DNA of 64,000 nucleotides from Candidatus Babeliales bacterium (GCA_020049835.1 JAGVLK010000016.1:111577-175576); one strand, 5' to 3'. Positions 36,918-48,908 are shown, counted from the first letter of the stretch. Numbers and translations are program-made. Notes: generated by a model from the letters alone, not told the origin.

Positions 36918-39005
36918 TTACTGTTCTAACAAACGTAAACGAATACGTCCGGTTGCATCATCGTAATCGACAACTTTTACCGCTACGATATCGCCAACTT
37001 TATAATCATTTTGGAACGTACGTTGCTTCTCACGTGGAATATTAGAAACGTGCACCAAGCCATCTTGACCCGGCACCAGTTCAACAAATAAACCAAACTC
37101 TGCAATACGTTTGATTGGACCTTTAAATTCGGCACCAACATCGATTTGCCCAACAAGAACTTTAATCCAAGCGATAGCCGCATCGATAGCTTGGCTTGAA
37201 GCGCCAAATATCTTAACGATGCCATCATCTTCGATATCGATACTTTGTACTTTAGTTTTTTCGATAATTTCACGAATAGTTTTGCCACCGGTACCAATAA
37301 CTGCACCGATTTTCTCTTTATCGATCTTCATCGAAACAACACGAGGCACGAGTTCAGACATCGTTTTACTTGGCTCGCTCATGCACTCACGCATGCAAGA
37401 AAGTATGTGTAATCTACCTTCTTTAGCTTGATTAAGTGCAGAAACAAATACCTGACGAGATAGTCCTGTTTTATCTTTAATATCAAGTTGGATTGCGGTA
37501 ATACCGTCAGTTGTACCCGTTACTTTAAAGTCCATAAGACCGAAGTTATCTTCAAACCCACTAATATCCGTAAGGACAATAAATTCGTCATGTGAGCTTT
37601 TGAGTAGTCCCATAGCGACGCCACCAACCATTTTTTTAATTGGTACGCCACCTTGCATCATTGCCATAGTAGATCCGCACACGGTAGCCATAGAGCTTGA
37701 ACCGTTGGATTCTAAAATATCGGTAACAATACGAATGGTGTAAGGGAATTGCTCTTTATTCGGCAACATATACTTAAACGATGATGCTGCTAAATGACCA
37801 TGACCAACTTCACGACGGCCAGTACCACGCATTGGACGTACTTCACCAACAGAAAAAGGAGGGAAATTGTAGTGAAGCATAAATGAACCATCTTCAGCTT
37901 CTGTATCCATAATGCTTTCAAGACGTTGTTCATCTTGACCGCTACCAAAGGTAACCGACGTTAACGCTTGGGTTTGGCCACGAGTAAAGAGTGAAGATCC
38001 ATGCGTAAATGGTAGAAGTCCAACTTCTATGCTAATAGGACGAACTTCAGTATTTGCACGATTATCTACACGATGTTTAAGTTTGAATACTAAATCAGTA
38101 ATACGTATCTTAATCGCATGATCAAGGATATACATAAGATACTTATCAGAAATTTCAAGTTCAGGTTCAACTTCGTGTGCATGCGCAATAAACAGTTGAT
38201 TAAGCTCATCAAGTGCTTGCGAACGTAATGCTTTGTCTTCCACAAAAAGACGCATTGCGCGTTCTTCAGTTAAGAAATCAAGCGCACGTTTTTCCCAAAC
38301 ATCCCAATCAAGAGCAGTATTGATTGGCTTCTTTTCTTTGCCTATTTCACGTTGAATTTCAAGCTGCCATGCAACAATCTTTTTGATCATGTCATGTGCG
38401 AGGAAAAGCGCATCGACCATTTCTGTTTCAGAAATTTGGTCAGCAGTTCCTTCCACCATGCAGAGCCCTTCAGCTGTACCTGCAACAATCAAACGTACAT
38501 CGGAATTTTTACCTTCAATGTACGTGGGATTGATTACCCATTTACCATCAATACGACCAACTTCTACTGCTGCCACCGGCGCCAGAAATGGAATATCGGA
38601 AACACTTAACGCCAATGACGTTGCAAGTAAAGCAAGTGTGTAAGGTGTATGCTCTTTATCGACTGAGTATACGGTAGAAAGTGCTTGCACCTGGTCAAAG
38701 AAGCGATGCGGAAATATTGGACGAATGGCACGGTCGATAAGACGGCCGGTCAACACCTCGCGATCACTCGGTTTACCTTCGCGTTTATAAAAGCCACCAG
38801 GAATTTTACCTGCAGCTGAAGAATATTCGCGATAATCGACCGTCAATGGCAAGAAGCCTGGAAATTCAGAACTTGCGGCTGAAACCACTGTTGAGAGGAC
38901 AACGGTACCCCCATGTTTAAACCAAACAGCACCATCCGCTTGTCGTGCAACTTTTCCAATTTCTACTTCGTATCCCAACTCGGGCAACGTATATTTTTTT
39001 ACCAT
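36918..39005 (-). CDS. pnp: polyribonucleotide nucleotidyltransferase (PNPase)
   Basis: Phosphorolytic 3'-5' exonuclease of the RNA degradosome. The 695 residues hold two RNase PH domains (about 1-210 and 310-540; GKIPGGFYKREGKPSDREVL in the first, FTRGQTQALTSVTFG and VGHGHLAASS in the second), a KH domain (IGAVIGTGGKTIREI) and a C-terminal S1 domain (IAEFGLFVELVPGQDGLVHVS). AGGT lies nine bases before the ATG. It follows rpsO by 32 bases, the usual rpsO-pnp order, in which pnp is often controlled by processing of its leader. Confidence 0.97.
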   Translation of the reverse strand: MVKKYTLPELGYEVEIGKVARQADGAVWFKHGGTVVLSTVVSAASSEFPGFLPLTVDYREYSSAAGKIPGGFYKREGKPSDREVLTGRLIDRAIRPIFPHRFFDQVQALSTVYSVDKEHTPYTLALLATSLALSVSDIPFLAPVAAVEVGRIDGKWVINPTYIEGKNSDVRLIVAGTAEGLCMVEGTADQISETEMVDALFLAHDMIKKIVAWQLEIQREIGKEKKPINTALDWDVWEKRALDFLTEERAMRLFVEDKALRSQALDELNQLFIAHAHEVEPELEISDKYLMYILDHAIKIRITDLVFKLKHRVDNRANTEVRPISIEVGLLPFTHGSSLFTRGQTQALTSVTFGSGQDEQRLESIMDTEAEDGSFMLHYNFPPFSVGEVRPMRGTGRREVGHGHLAASSFKYMLPNKEQFPYTIRIVTDILESNGSSSMATVCGSTMAMMQGGVPIKKMVGGVAMGLLKSSHDEFIVLTDISGFEDNFGLMDFKVTGTTDGITAIQLDIKDKTGLSRQVFVSALNQAKEGRLHILSCMRECMSEPSKTMSELVPRVVSMKIDKEKIGAVIGTGGKTIREIIEKTKVQSIDIEDDGIVKIFGASSQAIDAAIAWIKVLVGQIDVGAEFKGPIKRIAEFGLFVELVPGQDGLVHVSNIPREKQRTFQNDYKVGDIVAVKVVDYDDATGRIRLRLLEQ

Positions 39006-39037
39006 TGATTCTGACCTATTTATATGAGTTTATCTTC

Positions 39038-39304
39038 TTACTTTAACTCAAGCTTCTTCTTCAGAGCATTATATCGTTGAAGGTCTTGACCACTCAAGTA
39101 ATTTAACAATTTTTTGCGTTGCGCAACTTTTTTAAGCAATCCACGACGTGATGCGAAATCTTTGTTGAACGTTTGCATATGCTTAGTTAATACTTCAATT
39201 TCTTTAGTTAAAAGTGCAATCTGTACTTCAGTTACACCAGAATCCGTCGCATGACGACCGAACTCTTTAACAATCTCTCCGATGTTTTCTTTTGTCAAAG
39301 CCAT
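39038..39304 (-). CDS. rpsO: 30S ribosomal protein S15
   Basis: S15 binds 16S rRNA early in assembly. The 88 residues show GRHATDSGVTEVQIALLTKEI and LLKKVAQRKKLLNYL. The first possible ATG, two codons earlier, is only two bases from AAAGG, so the second (MALTKENI) is chosen, eight bases away. It lies between tRNA-Val and pnp. Confidence 0.97.
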   Translation of the reverse strand: MALTKENIGEIVKEFGRHATDSGVTEVQIALLTKEIEVLTKHMQTFNKDFASRRGLLKKVAQRKKLLNYLSGQDLQRYNALKKKLELK

Positions 39305-39340
39305 ATTCATAACCTTTTTGCAACAACCTATTATATATCT

Positions 39341-39415
39341 TGGTAGGCACGAGCGGGATTGAACCGCTGACCCTTGCTACGTCAAAGCAATGCTCTACCA
39401 CTGAGCTACGTGCCT
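39341..39415 (-). tRNA. tRNA-Val (anticodon GAC)
   Basis: 75 nt cloverleaf with a fully paired acceptor stem (AGGCACG with CGTGCCT), A73 and an encoded CCA end. The D arm is GCTC-AGTGGTAG-AGC, the anticodon stem TTGCT/AGCAA with loop TTGACGT (anticodon GAC), and the T arm AGCGG-TTCAATC-CCGCT. It sits between rpoC and rpsO and is likely processed from their shared transcript. Confidence 0.95.
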
Positions 39416-39429
39416 ACAGTTTTTCTTAT

Positions 39430-42400
39430 TTATGCACCAGTTCCACGCTTTTCAGATTCCTGTGCTTGGCGTTCTAATTCAGTTTTATGCGTACCTAAGT
39501 ACTTTTTTCTGAATGAAAGAATACCCGTACCGGCAGGAATTAATTTACCCACCGTCACATTCTCTTTAAGACCATAGAGGAAATCTTCCTGACCAGAAAG
39601 CGCCGCTTCGGTTAAAATACGTGTTGTTTCCTGGAACGAAGCTGCTGAGATCCAACTTTCTGTACTCAATGAGGCTTGTGTTAAGCCCATAAGTACCGGT
39701 CGGCCTACTGCCGGTTTCTTGCCTTCAGCACGCAACGCCGCATTCACGGACATAAAATGCATACTGTCAACACGGTCACCGATAAGCAGATCTGTATCTC
39801 CAGCATCTATTACACGTACTTTACGCATCATCTGGCGAACGATAATTTCTATATGTTTATCACTAATGTCAATACCCTGTAGACGGTAAATCTCTTGAAT
39901 TTGATCTACTAAGTAAGATTGTACCACATTTGGCCCCAATATGCGAAGCATATCGTGCAGCACAGGAGCACCCGTTGTAAGTTGGTCACCAGCTGTTACA
40001 TGGTCGCCATCCATAACGTTTACCTGTTTACCGCGCGGCACAAAATAATCGTAGGTATCAACACCATTGACAACGCTAATTTTGCGTAATCCACGATGTA
40101 AGCCACCAAAGACAACCTGACCATCAATGTCTGCAATAATAGCCGGATCTTTTGGCAAGCGAGCTTCAAAGAGCTCAGCAATACGAGAAAGACCACCGGT
40201 AATATCTTTGGTTTTCTGAATTTCACGTGGGATTTTAACAAGAATATCACCAGCACGTACCGTTTGGCCAGCTTCAACTGTAAGTAGTGAACCTGCCGGT
40301 AGGTAGTAATGTGAAATTTCGCTACCGTCAGCACCAATAATACTCAATGCCGGCTGATATTTTTCACCACGACTTTCCAATACCATCATCGTCGACTTAT
40401 GCGTCGCTTCATCAAAACGTTCTTGTAACGTAACGTTTTCAATAAGGTCGATAAACGAAACCGTACCTGCATACTCTGTTAAGATAATCTTATTGTTCGG
40501 ATCCCATTCTGCAAGCTTAGTGCCCATAGCAACCTCTTGACCATCTTTAACCAAGAGTGTTGAACCATATTCTAAGTCATTGCGTTGCAGTTCACGACCA
40601 TCAGCTGACATAAGCAATATTTTAGCTTTACGGCTAATGTTGATCACCTTGCCATCACGATTTTCTACCAGATTAATGCCACGTAACTCAACGATACCAG
40701 CCTGCTTTGCAGCTACATATGAATGTGTTGCAAAACCGCTCGCTGTACCCCCGATGTGGAAGGTTCTCATCGTAAGCTGTGTACCCGGTTCACCAATCGA
40801 TTGCGCTGCAATAGTTCCAACTGTAGCACCGACATCAGCCAATGCACCACGAGATAAATCATATCCATAACATTGCACACATACGCCACGTTTTGCATTA
40901 CAGGTAAGTACTGAACGCACCATAACTTCAGATACCGCAGTATCTGCCAGCAGTGCAACTTCATCGCGACCAACAACAGTTCCTTGTGTCAGTACTAACT
41001 GGCCACTAATAGGATCCTTAACATCGGCTGCGAGTACGCGACCGAATATACGCTGGCCCAATGGAAGCACGATTTCATCAGATTCTTTCATATCACGCAC
41101 GGTAATATAGCCAAGTGTCTGACAATCTTGTGCTGAAACAATAACATCTTGTGCAACGTCCACTAAACGACGTGTTAAATAACCTGAGTTTGCTGTTTTT
41201 AATGCAGTATCAGATTGACCTTTACGCGCACCATGGGTAGAAATAAAGTATTCAAACACGCTCAGACCATCTTTAAAGTTAGTCTTTACGGGTGTTTCAA
41301 TAATTTCACCTGATGGACGAGCCATGGGTCCACGCATCCCTACAAGCTGACGAATCTGCTCTTTAGAACCACGAGAACCTGAATCAAGCATCATGAATAC
41401 CGGATTGAATGATTGCGCTTTTTTGTCTTCATTCTTAAACGCAACTTCGTCTTGCTGTTCCAAGAGCTCTGATACCGCTTTACCTACATCGGAAGTCGCA
41501 CGACCCCAAATAGAAAGCACTTTATTTTCGCGCTCACCATTAGTGATAATACCATCGATATAGAGCTGCTCAACCTTTTCAACCTCTTTTTCCGCTGCAG
41601 CAACAATGTTGTCCTTCTTTTCAGGCACAATCAAATCGTGCAATGACAATGAAATGCCACCACGTGTTGCATAACGGAAACCAAGGCCTTTAATGCTATC
41701 AAGCGCTTTTACCGTGATATCATTACCAAATTGGTAATATATTTTTTCAACGAGTTTAGTTAATGCGCTCTTTTTAAGCACTTTATTAATCAAATAGAAT
41801 GGTATATCAGCAGGTAGCGCATCATATAATACCACGCGCCCAACCGTTGTTGCTACCAATGATTGGCCATCAAGACGTACTTGAATTTGCGCATGTAAAT
41901 GCACTTGTCCCGCTTGATATGCTGCAACAACTTCGGCTTTACTTGCAAATACTGCACCTTCACCGGCAACACCAGTACGTGCTTTAGTCATGTAGTAAAG
42001 ACCGAGAACCATTTCCTGCGATGGTACCGTTACCGGACGACCACTTGCAGGAGAAAGTATATTCTTGGTTGAAAGCATCAAGCTTTCACACTCAAGCTGT
42101 GCCTTTTTGCTCAATGGTAAGTGAACTGCCATCTGGTCACCATCGAAGTCAGCGTTAAACGCTGTACAAACAAGTGGATGAACCTTAATAGCTTTTCCTT
42201 CTACCAACGATGGATAGAATGCTTGAATACCAAGTCTATGCAAGGTTGGTGCACGGTTTAAGAGTACCGGTCTGTCTTTTACCACATCTTCCAATACGTC
42301 CCATACTACCGGCTCAAGATCTTCTACCATCTTCTTTGCAATACGCAAATTAGCGGCGATTTCACGTTTGAGCAATTCACCATAAATATATGATTTAAAG

Positions 42401-43533
42401 AGCTCGAGCGCCATAATTTTAGGAATACCACATTGATCCATTTGTAATTCAGGATCAACAACGATCACTGAACGACCTGAATAGTCAACACGACGACCTA
42501 ACAAGTTCTGACGGAATCGACCCTGTTTACCACGCAACATTTCGCTGAGCGATTTAAGCGGACGACGGTTTGAGCCACGAACCGGTTGGCCTCTGCGACC
42601 ATTATCGATCAACGCATCCACCGATTCTTGTAGCATACGTTTTTCGTTTCTAATGATCACCAATGGGGCATCAATTTCTATTAAGCGCTGTAAACGTATA
42701 TTACGGTTTAATACACGACGATACAGCTCGTTTAAATCTGAACTTGCAAAACGACCACCTTCAAGCGGTACCAACGGACGTAAGTCCGGCGGTAATACCG
42801 GCAATACGCTCAGTACCATCCACTCAGGCTTGATATGCGCTTGTAATAGATCAGAAAATACTCTAATACGGCGCATAATCTTGTGACGCATTGCCACCGA
42901 TGTCGTCTTGCGATAATCTTCTTCTAATGCAACAATTTCTAATTTAATATCGATAAGTGCAAGAATCTCTTGTATAGCTTCGGCACCGGTTTTTGCCACA
43001 AATGCAAAATCATCCGGATGCGCCATCTCATACTGTTCAAGCTCTTGCGCGTTCAATAATGTTTTGCGTGGATATGGTGATTTACCTTGATGAATCACAA
43101 TTGACGCATCAAAATAAATAACACGCTCCAGATCCTTTACCGGCACATCTAAGATAAGTCCAAGATAGCTTGGAATACCTTTAAGGTACCAAATATGTAC
43201 AACCGGAGCTACAAGCTCAACATGCCCCATACGTTCACGACGTACGCGTGCCTGAATAACTTCTACACCACATTTTTCGCAGGTAACACCACGATGTTTC
43301 ATACGCTTGTATTTGCCGCAGTTACATTCCCAGTCTTTTACCGGACCGAAAATACGCGCACAAAATAATCCATCACGTTCAGGTTTAAGCGTACGATAGT
43401 TAATCGTTTCGATCTTCTTAACTTCACCATAGGAGAGCGATTTTATTCGCTCTGGTGAAGCAAGACTAACTCTGATCGCGTTAAATTGCGTAATATTAAC
43501 GTACTCTTTAAAACGTTCTAGTATTCTACTCAC
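39430..43533 (-). CDS. rpoC: RNA polymerase beta' subunit
   Basis: Largest core RNA polymerase subunit, 1367 residues. Visible are the N-terminal zinc finger (Cys70, Cys72, Cys85, Cys88), the catalytic [12 protein letters not shown] loop that holds the active-site magnesium, the bridge-helix/trigger region with [31 protein letters not shown] (in pieces), and the second zinc site [13 protein letters not shown]. The start codon is GTG with AAGG upstream, and it overlaps the rpoB stop by eight bases, so translation is coupled. No fusion or split is seen. Confidence 0.98.
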   Translation of the reverse strand: MSRILERFKEYVNITQFNAIRVSLASPERIKSLSYGEVKKIETINYRTLKPERDGLFCARIFGPVKDWECNCGKYKRMKHRGVTCEKCGVEVIQARVRRERMGHVELVAPVVHIWYLKGIPSYLGLILDVPVKDLERVIYFDASIVIHQGKSPYPRKTLLNAQELEQYEMAHPDDFAFVAKTGAEAIQEILALIDIKLEIVALEEDYRKTTSVAMRHKIMRRIRVFSDLLQAHIKPEWMVLSVLPVLPPDLRPLVPLEGGRFASSDLNELYRRVLNRNIRLQRLIEIDAPLVIIRNEKRMLQESVDALIDNGRRGQPVRGSNRRPLKSLSEMLRGKQGRFRQNLLGRRVDYSGRSVIVVDPELQMDQCGIPKIMALELFKSYIYGELLKREIAANLRIAKKMVEDLEPVVWDVLEDVVKDRPVLLNRAPTLHRLGIQAFYPSLVEGKAIKVHPLVCTAFNADFDGDQMAVHLPLSKKAQLECESLMLSTKNILSPASGRPVTVPSQEMVLGLYYMTKARTGVAGEGAVFASKAEVVAAYQAGQVHLHAQIQVRLDGQSLVATTVGRVVLYDALPADIPFYLINKVLKKSALTKLVEKIYYQFGNDITVKALDSIKGLGFRYATRGGISLSLHDLIVPEKKDNIVAAAEKEVEKVEQLYIDGIITNGERENKVLSIWGRATSDVGKAVSELLEQQDEVAFKNEDKKAQSFNPVFMMLDSGSRGSKEQIRQLVGMRGPMARPSGEIIETPVKTNFKDGLSVFEYFISTHGARKGQSDTALKTANSGYLTRRLVDVAQDVIVSAQDCQTLGYITVRDMKESDEIVLPLGQRIFGRVLAADVKDPISGQLVLTQGTVVGRDEVALLADTAVSEVMVRSVLTCNAKRGVCVQCYGYDLSRGALADVGATVGTIAAQSIGEPGTQLTMRTFHIGGTASGFATHSYVAAKQAGIVELRGINLVENRDGKVINISRKAKILLMSADGRELQRNDLEYGSTLLVKDGQEVAMGTKLAEWDPNNKIILTEYAGTVSFIDLIENVTLQERFDEATHKSTMMVLESRGEKYQPALSIIGADGSEISHYYLPAGSLLTVEAGQTVRAGDILVKIPREIQKTKDITGGLSRIAELFEARLPKDPAIIADIDGQVVFGGLHRGLRKISVVNGVDTYDYFVPRGKQVNVMDGDHVTAGDQLTTGAPVLHDMLRILGPNVVQSYLVDQIQEIYRLQGIDISDKHIEIIVRQMMRKVRVIDAGDTDLLIGDRVDSMHFMSVNAALRAEGKKPAVGRPVLMGLTQASLSTESWISAASFQETTRILTEAALSGQEDFLYGLKENVTVGKLIPAGTGILSFRKKYLGTHKTELERQAQESEKRGTGA

Positions 43534-46500
43534 TGACCTTCTCCTTGCTGCTCTTGAATAGGTCTACTTGTAAAGCCAAACTCTGAAGCTCTTTGATTAA
43601 TACATTAAATGATTCTGGAACACCTGGATCGGGTACTTCCTCTCCTCGTACTATTGCTTCATAGACCTTATGTCTTCCGGTGACATCATCAGACTTATAG
43701 GTAAGCATTTCTTGTAATGTATATGCTGCACCATAAGCTTCCAATGCCCAGACTTCCATTTCACCAAGACGCTGACCACCCATTTGAGCTTTACCCCCAA
43801 GTGGCTGCTGCGTTACCAGTGAGTATGGACCAACGGAACGTGCGTGCAATTTGTCATCGACCATGTGGTTGAGCTTCATGATATACATGGTGCCAACCGT
43901 TACCTTCTGATCAAAATACTCGCCACTGCGTCCATCGCGCAATTTAAACGAACCTGATTCAGGCAGTTTTAAGGAACTTAAAAGCGGCCTAATATCATCA
44001 TCATAGGTAGCACCGTCGAATACCGGAGTTCTGAATGAAACACCATTACGCGCCGTACGTTTTGCAAGATCCAATACCGTATCTTTGCCAAACTCTTTTT
44101 CAATCGATTTAATTACTTCAGCACCATAATACTCAACAAGTTTTTCTTTAATTGCTGTATATACATGCGTATCAAGAATCTCTTGTAAATTAGTACCAAG
44201 CTGCTTGCCTGCAAGACCAAGTGCCGTTTCTAAAATCTGCCCTACGTTCATACGTGATGGCACACCCAGCGGGTTCAAGATAATATCAACTGAAGTACCA
44301 TCATTCATGTATGGTAAATCTTCACGTCGTACAATAGTTGAAACCACACCTTTGTTACCATGGCGACCTGCAACTTTATCACCAACTGATACATGACGCT
44401 TCATTGCGATGTATACTTTGACCATCTTAATAACGCCAGAAGGTAACGGATCACCTTTTTTCAGCTTATTAATTTGTTCTTCTTTCAGGCCAATTAAAAT
44501 ACGTACCTGATTTTCGTATGCATCTTTAAGTTCTGCAATCGTGTCGTTGACTTCTTTAGACTTAGCTTTAATAAGCACCAGTTTATCCCAGCCAACATCT
44601 GCAAGTAACTCTTTTGCAAAAAGATCTTTTTTAAGCAATTTCTTTACCGATGCCGGCGCACTTGGCGTCTGACCATCTAATAAATCCATCACCTTTTGTA
44701 ACAACATGATCTGCATTGCAGCTATATGGTCTGCAAAATCTTTTTCTAGTTTTGCAATAAAGCGATCGATCTCTTCTTTGTAACGCTTATCTTTGCGCAC
44801 ACCACTACGAGAGAAGATCTTAACGTCAATGACGGTTCCTTCTACACCAGGTGGTACTCGCAATGAAGTATCACGTACTTCACGAGATTTTTCACCAAAT
44901 ATTGCACGTAATAGTTTCTCTTCCGGAGAATACTGAATATCACCCTTTAAGGTTACTTTACCTACAAGGATATCACCAGGTTTTACGCGTGTACCGATAC
45001 GCACGATACCATCTTCATCAAGACCTACAAGTACCGATTCACTCACGTTAGGAATGTCACGGGTAATCTCTTCAGGCCCAAGTTTAGTATCGCGAGAATC
45101 TACAACGTATTCATCAATATGTACCGATGTTAACACATCGTTAGCAACCAGACGCTCACTTAAAACGATTGCGTCCTCAAAGTTGTAACCATTCCATGGC
45201 ATAAAGGCAACGGTCAAGTTTGCACCCAACGCAAGATCACCCTGCTCAATAGACGGTCCATCGGTCAAAATATTACCGGCATACACTTTGTCACCACGCT
45301 GCACCACAGGGCGCTGATGGATCCAAGTACTGTAGCTGGAACGTTTGAATTTCTTAAGGTAATAGGTATCAACACCTTGTGCAACCCAATCATCCATGTT
45401 ACGGAAATCTGTTTCAAATGCACGAATCATAATTTTTTCGGCAGAAACATATTCAACAACACCGGATCGCTTTGCAACAATAACTGCACCAGAATCTTTG
45501 GCAATATCGGTCTCCATACCGGTACCAACTAATGGCGCATGCGGACGAATCAACGGAACTGCTTGACGTTGCATGTTTGCACCCATCAATGCACGTGTTG
45601 CGTCATCATGCTCCAAGAAAGGAACCAATGCTGAAGATACTGAAACCAACTGCTTTGGCGAAAGATCGATATAATTAATACGATCAACGTCAACATAGGC
45701 AAAGTTACCTTGATGGCGCGCAAATACACGTTCATCTTTAAGTTTTTGTCCTTCAGTTGTAACCACATCCGCTTGTGCAATAAATGCGTTCGATTCTTGG
45801 AATGCATCCAAAAACACCACGTCATCTAATATAGTGCGCCCTTTAACCGGACGGTATGCAGTTTCAATAAATCCAAGATCGTTCACCATTGCATACGTAG
45901 CAAGAGACGAAATAAGACCAACCGTCTGACCTTCTGGTGTTTCGATAGGACAAATACGACCGTAGTGAGACGTATGAACGTCACGAATTTCGTAGGTGGC
46001 TCTATCCTTCATAACACCGCCGGGCCCAAGGGCTGACAATCTACGTTTGTGCGCTATTTCCGCAAGAGGATTGGTTTGGTCCATAAATTGTGAAAGCTGA
46101 CCAAGACCAAAGAACTCACGTAATACTGCACTCAACGGCTTAACGTTAAGGAAATCTTGTGGCATAAGCGCTGCATGCGCTTCTTGCATTCTAAAACGCT
46201 CGCGAATAATGCGATCAATGCGTAAGAATCCAAGGTATACCTGATTACTCAAAAGTTCACCAACAAGACGTACGCGACGATTGCCTAAATGATCGATATC
46301 ATCCAATTCACCTTCACCACGTTCACGTAAGTTCACGAGATACTGGATCGTTGCAATAATATCTTCCAGGGTTAAGCTCAATACGTTTTCGCCTATTGAA
46401 AGACCAAGTTTGCGATTCATACGAATACGCCCAACACGGGTCAGATCATAAAAACGATTATTAAAGAGTGAATTTTCCAAACGCTCTTTAATTTCTTTCA

Positions 46501-47839
46501 GTGATGAGCTATCACCAGGCCATATTTTGGCATGAATTTCTTTAAGCGCGTCATCTTGATTAACACAACGATCTTGCGTTAATGTCATAGCGATAGTCGG
46601 TTGGAAAACGTACCCGGAGGAACGAATCAAATCGAACTCTACGCTTTTGAGTATTTTGAATTTATCGTATAACTCTTGTGAAAAGATAGAACCTTGTTCT
46701 GCAAGGATTTCTCCGGTTGCAGCATCAATAACATCTTTTCCAAAAACACGATTCAAGAGGCTGGCTTTACGCATTATAAGGCGATCAATGCCACTCTTTT
46801 TTAATTTTTGTATGATCTCTTTGTTGACACGTTGCCCAATGAAAGCTTTTTCTTTGTCTTCAGGAAGCATACCGCGCTCTAAACGCTGGCCAATCAAGGT
46901 ATCATTAATGGGACGATAAAATTCGCCTTGCTCAGAATAGATCGATTCAAAGCTGTAAAAATAGGAGATGATCTTCTCGCGAGCAATACCTAATGCTTGC
47001 AAGAAAGTTGTGACCAGGAACTTCTTCTTTTTATCAACACGGACAAAAAGAAGGTCATTGCTATCAAACTCAAAATCGATCCATGCACCACGCATAGGAA
47101 TAATACGAGCTAAATAGTATGGGCGTCCGCGGAAATCTTTTACCTTTTTGCTTTGCGAGAATACCACGCCAGCAGAACGGTGTAATTGACTTACAATAAC
47201 GCGATCAACGCCATTAATAAGGAATGTTCCTAAGTTACCGAGCTTAAAACGCCCTTCATCTTCGTATAAGTCAGCCATCACAGGAATGTCTGCAAAGAAG
47301 ATATCTTGCTCTTTTACATCCTGAATAGATTTGACACCGGCTTCATCAACAGCCCAGGTAATCAACTGAATCTTAACTTTTAACGGCATAGCAAATGACT
47401 GCCCTGACGCTCTACATTCATCGAGCGACATTGGCAGCTTTATTGCTACACGCGAGTGGCAGTTGGAACATGTTTTGTAACGAGCAGTTTTTCGTTGCTC
47501 GTCAGATAAACGGGAGCAACCCGATTTTTTTGTACGTGAATCAGTCCATTTATAACGGTTCTCAATTCCCGTCAACTTGCCGCAGGTACAAGACCAATGT
47601 CCAAGTTCGTAACTAACATACTCAAGTGACAGGCGATCCTCATATTCGATCGGAAAAATATCACGTAATACCTTCTCCAGCCCTATCAATTGGCGCTCTT
47701 CCGGCAAAAAATCCAGCTGAACAAAATCATTGAATGATGATGACTGAATCTCAATAAGATTCGGCACTGGAACAATATCTTTAATTTTGCCAAATGATGT
47801 ACGAATATTATTAATCTTGCTCATATGCAAGTTCGACAT
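43526..47839 (-). CDS. rpoB: RNA polymerase beta subunit
   Basis: Core RNA polymerase subunit of 1437 residues. It has the rifampicin-pocket region (FFGLGQLSQFMDQTNPLAE, HKRRLSALGPGG), GRICPIETPEGQTVGL, MPWNGYNFEDAIVLSERLV and GGKAQMGGQRLGEMEVWALEAYGA. An insertion of about 100 mostly helical residues between FSRSGVRKDKRY and EQINKLKKGDPLP (KLEKDFADHIAAMQ ... VKKLLKKDLFAKELL) is common in many Gram-negative groups. GAGGAG precedes this ATG (MSNLHMSKINN); the frame is open nine codons upstream without a site. Ends overlapping rpoC. Confidence 0.98.
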   Translation of the reverse strand: MSNLHMSKINNIRTSFGKIKDIVPVPNLIEIQSSSFNDFVQLDFLPEERQLIGLEKVLRDIFPIEYEDRLSLEYVSYELGHWSCTCGKLTGIENRYKWTDSRTKKSGCSRLSDEQRKTARYKTCSNCHSRVAIKLPMSLDECRASGQSFAMPLKVKIQLITWAVDEAGVKSIQDVKEQDIFFADIPVMADLYEDEGRFKLGNLGTFLINGVDRVIVSQLHRSAGVVFSQSKKVKDFRGRPYYLARIIPMRGAWIDFEFDSNDLLFVRVDKKKKFLVTTFLQALGIAREKIISYFYSFESIYSEQGEFYRPINDTLIGQRLERGMLPEDKEKAFIGQRVNKEIIQKLKKSGIDRLIMRKASLLNRVFGKDVIDAATGEILAEQGSIFSQELYDKFKILKSVEFDLIRSSGYVFQPTIAMTLTQDRCVNQDDALKEIHAKIWPGDSSSLKEIKERLENSLFNNRFYDLTRVGRIRMNRKLGLSIGENVLSLTLEDIIATIQYLVNLRERGEGELDDIDHLGNRRVRLVGELLSNQVYLGFLRIDRIIRERFRMQEAHAALMPQDFLNVKPLSAVLREFFGLGQLSQFMDQTNPLAEIAHKRRLSALGPGGVMKDRATYEIRDVHTSHYGRICPIETPEGQTVGLISSLATYAMVNDLGFIETAYRPVKGRTILDDVVFLDAFQESNAFIAQADVVTTEGQKLKDERVFARHQGNFAYVDVDRINYIDLSPKQLVSVSSALVPFLEHDDATRALMGANMQRQAVPLIRPHAPLVGTGMETDIAKDSGAVIVAKRSGVVEYVSAEKIMIRAFETDFRNMDDWVAQGVDTYYLKKFKRSSYSTWIHQRPVVQRGDKVYAGNILTDGPSIEQGDLALGANLTVAFMPWNGYNFEDAIVLSERLVANDVLTSVHIDEYVVDSRDTKLGPEEITRDIPNVSESVLVGLDEDGIVRIGTRVKPGDILVGKVTLKGDIQYSPEEKLLRAIFGEKSREVRDTSLRVPPGVEGTVIDVKIFSRSGVRKDKRYKEEIDRFIAKLEKDFADHIAAMQIMLLQKVMDLLDGQTPSAPASVKKLLKKDLFAKELLADVGWDKLVLIKAKSKEVNDTIAELKDAYENQVRILIGLKEEQINKLKKGDPLPSGVIKMVKVYIAMKRHVSVGDKVAGRHGNKGVVSTIVRREDLPYMNDGTSVDIILNPLGVPSRMNVGQILETALGLAGKQLGTNLQEILDTHVYTAIKEKLVEYYGAEVIKSIEKEFGKDTVLDLAKRTARNGVSFRTPVFDGATYDDDIRPLLSSLKLPESGSFKLRDGRSGEYFDQKVTVGTMYIMKLNHMVDDKLHARSVGPYSLVTQQPLGGKAQMGGQRLGEMEVWALEAYGAAYTLQEMLTYKSDDVTGRHKVYEAIVRGEEVPDPGVPESFNVLIKELQSLALQVDLFKSSKEKVSE

Positions 47840-47932
47840 TAAGTTGCTCCTCGTTTTGCAAAACAATAGTTCTCATCTACAAAAAATCAATCTATGACAC
47901 ACAAAGTGTCATGTACGATTGATGTGCAAACT

Positions 47933-48319
47933 TTAGGAAAGCTGTACTTTTGCGCCAGCAGCTTCTAAAGTTTCTTTCATCTTCTGCGCATCAGCTTTAG
48001 CAACTGTCTCACCGATAACGGTAGGAGCTTCTTCTACAGCTTTTTTAGCATCAGAAAGACTTAATGTTGGTGCAACTACACGTAAAGCTTTAATCACTTT
48101 AATTTTGTCAGCGCCGCCATCTTGCAACGTTACTTTGAATTCAGATTTCTCTTCTTCAGGTGCCGCTGCTGCGCCTGCTGCTGCCGCCGGAGCTGCTGCA
48201 ACTGGCATAGCTGCCGATACGCCAAACTTTTCTTCCAAAGCTTTAACGAAATCTGCCAATTCTAATACGGTCATACCGCCAATTTGATCAATTAATGTAT
48301 CAAAAGTTTTAGATGCCAT
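47933..48319 (-). CDS. rplL: 50S ribosomal protein L7/L12
   Basis: Stalk protein that recruits translation factors, present in several copies per ribosome. The 128 residues have the N-terminal dimerisation domain (LADFVKALEEKFGVSA), the flexible Ala/Pro hinge (about 40-57), and the C-terminal factor-binding domain (DKIKVIKALRVVAPTLSL, DAKKAVEEAP). The chosen ATG (MASKTF) has GGTGAG upstream. It lies between rplJ and rpoB as usual. Confidence 0.97.
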   Translation of the reverse strand: MASKTFDTLIDQIGGMTVLELADFVKALEEKFGVSAAMPVAAAPAAAAGAAAAPEEEKSEFKVTLQDGGADKIKVIKALRVVAPTLSLSDAKKAVEEAPTVIGETVAKADAQKMKETLEAAGAKVQLS

Positions 48320-48370
48320 AATGGTTCTCACCGTGTCTGTTAAGCGTTAATAAAATATAGTTCTACGTTA

Positions 48371-48889
48371 CTACTGTTTTTTTTGTTCAATTTGCTTGAG
48401 TGTCCAAAGGAGCTTGCATTGCATCATGTTAAGAGCAACAACAAGACCACGTACCGGAGCAATCAATGTGCCACAAACTTGGCCCAACAACACTTCTCTT
48501 GGAGGTAGCGTTGCTATACGTTCGACGCCAATTTTATCGAGCAATTGCTGATCTAGACTTCCTGCTACAATCACAAGTTTTTCGTGTTCTTTTGCAAATT
48601 CTTTAAGAACTTTTGCAATACCCGCGATATCTTGATCGGCAAAAACAATACCAACTTGCTCTTTAAAAAATGGAAGCATCACTTCAGCTTCAGGAATTCC
48701 TTGAGCTGCAAGTCTCATCAAACGAGCTTTGCTTACCTTAAAACGACCCCCTTGTGATCGCAAATCTTTTCTCAATGATTGCAGTTCGGTAACTGTCAAT
48801 CCCTGAAAACCGACCAAAAACGCGGCGTTGCTAGCACCAAAGCCTGCTTTGAGCGTGTCTATAGCCGTGGCTTTTTCTGTACGATTCAT
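48371..48889 (-). CDS. rplJ: 50S ribosomal protein L10
   Basis: Anchors the L7/L12 stalk to 23S rRNA. The 172 residues include FQGLTVTELQSLRKDLRSQG and FKVSKARLMRLAAQG, then a C-terminal helix that binds L12 dimers. Standard place between rplA and rplL. In E. coli L10 represses its own operon by binding the leader; the 19 bases between rplA and rplJ are too short to show such a site here. Confidence 0.96.
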   Translation of the reverse strand: MNRTEKATAIDTLKAGFGASNAAFLVGFQGLTVTELQSLRKDLRSQGGRFKVSKARLMRLAAQGIPEAEVMLPFFKEQVGIVFADQDIAGIAKVLKEFAKEHEKLVIVAGSLDQQLLDKIGVERIATLPPREVLLGQVCGTLIAPVRGLVVALNMMQCKLLWTLKQIEQKKQ

Positions 48890-48908
48890 GAGTCTTTACC
48901 CCAACCGG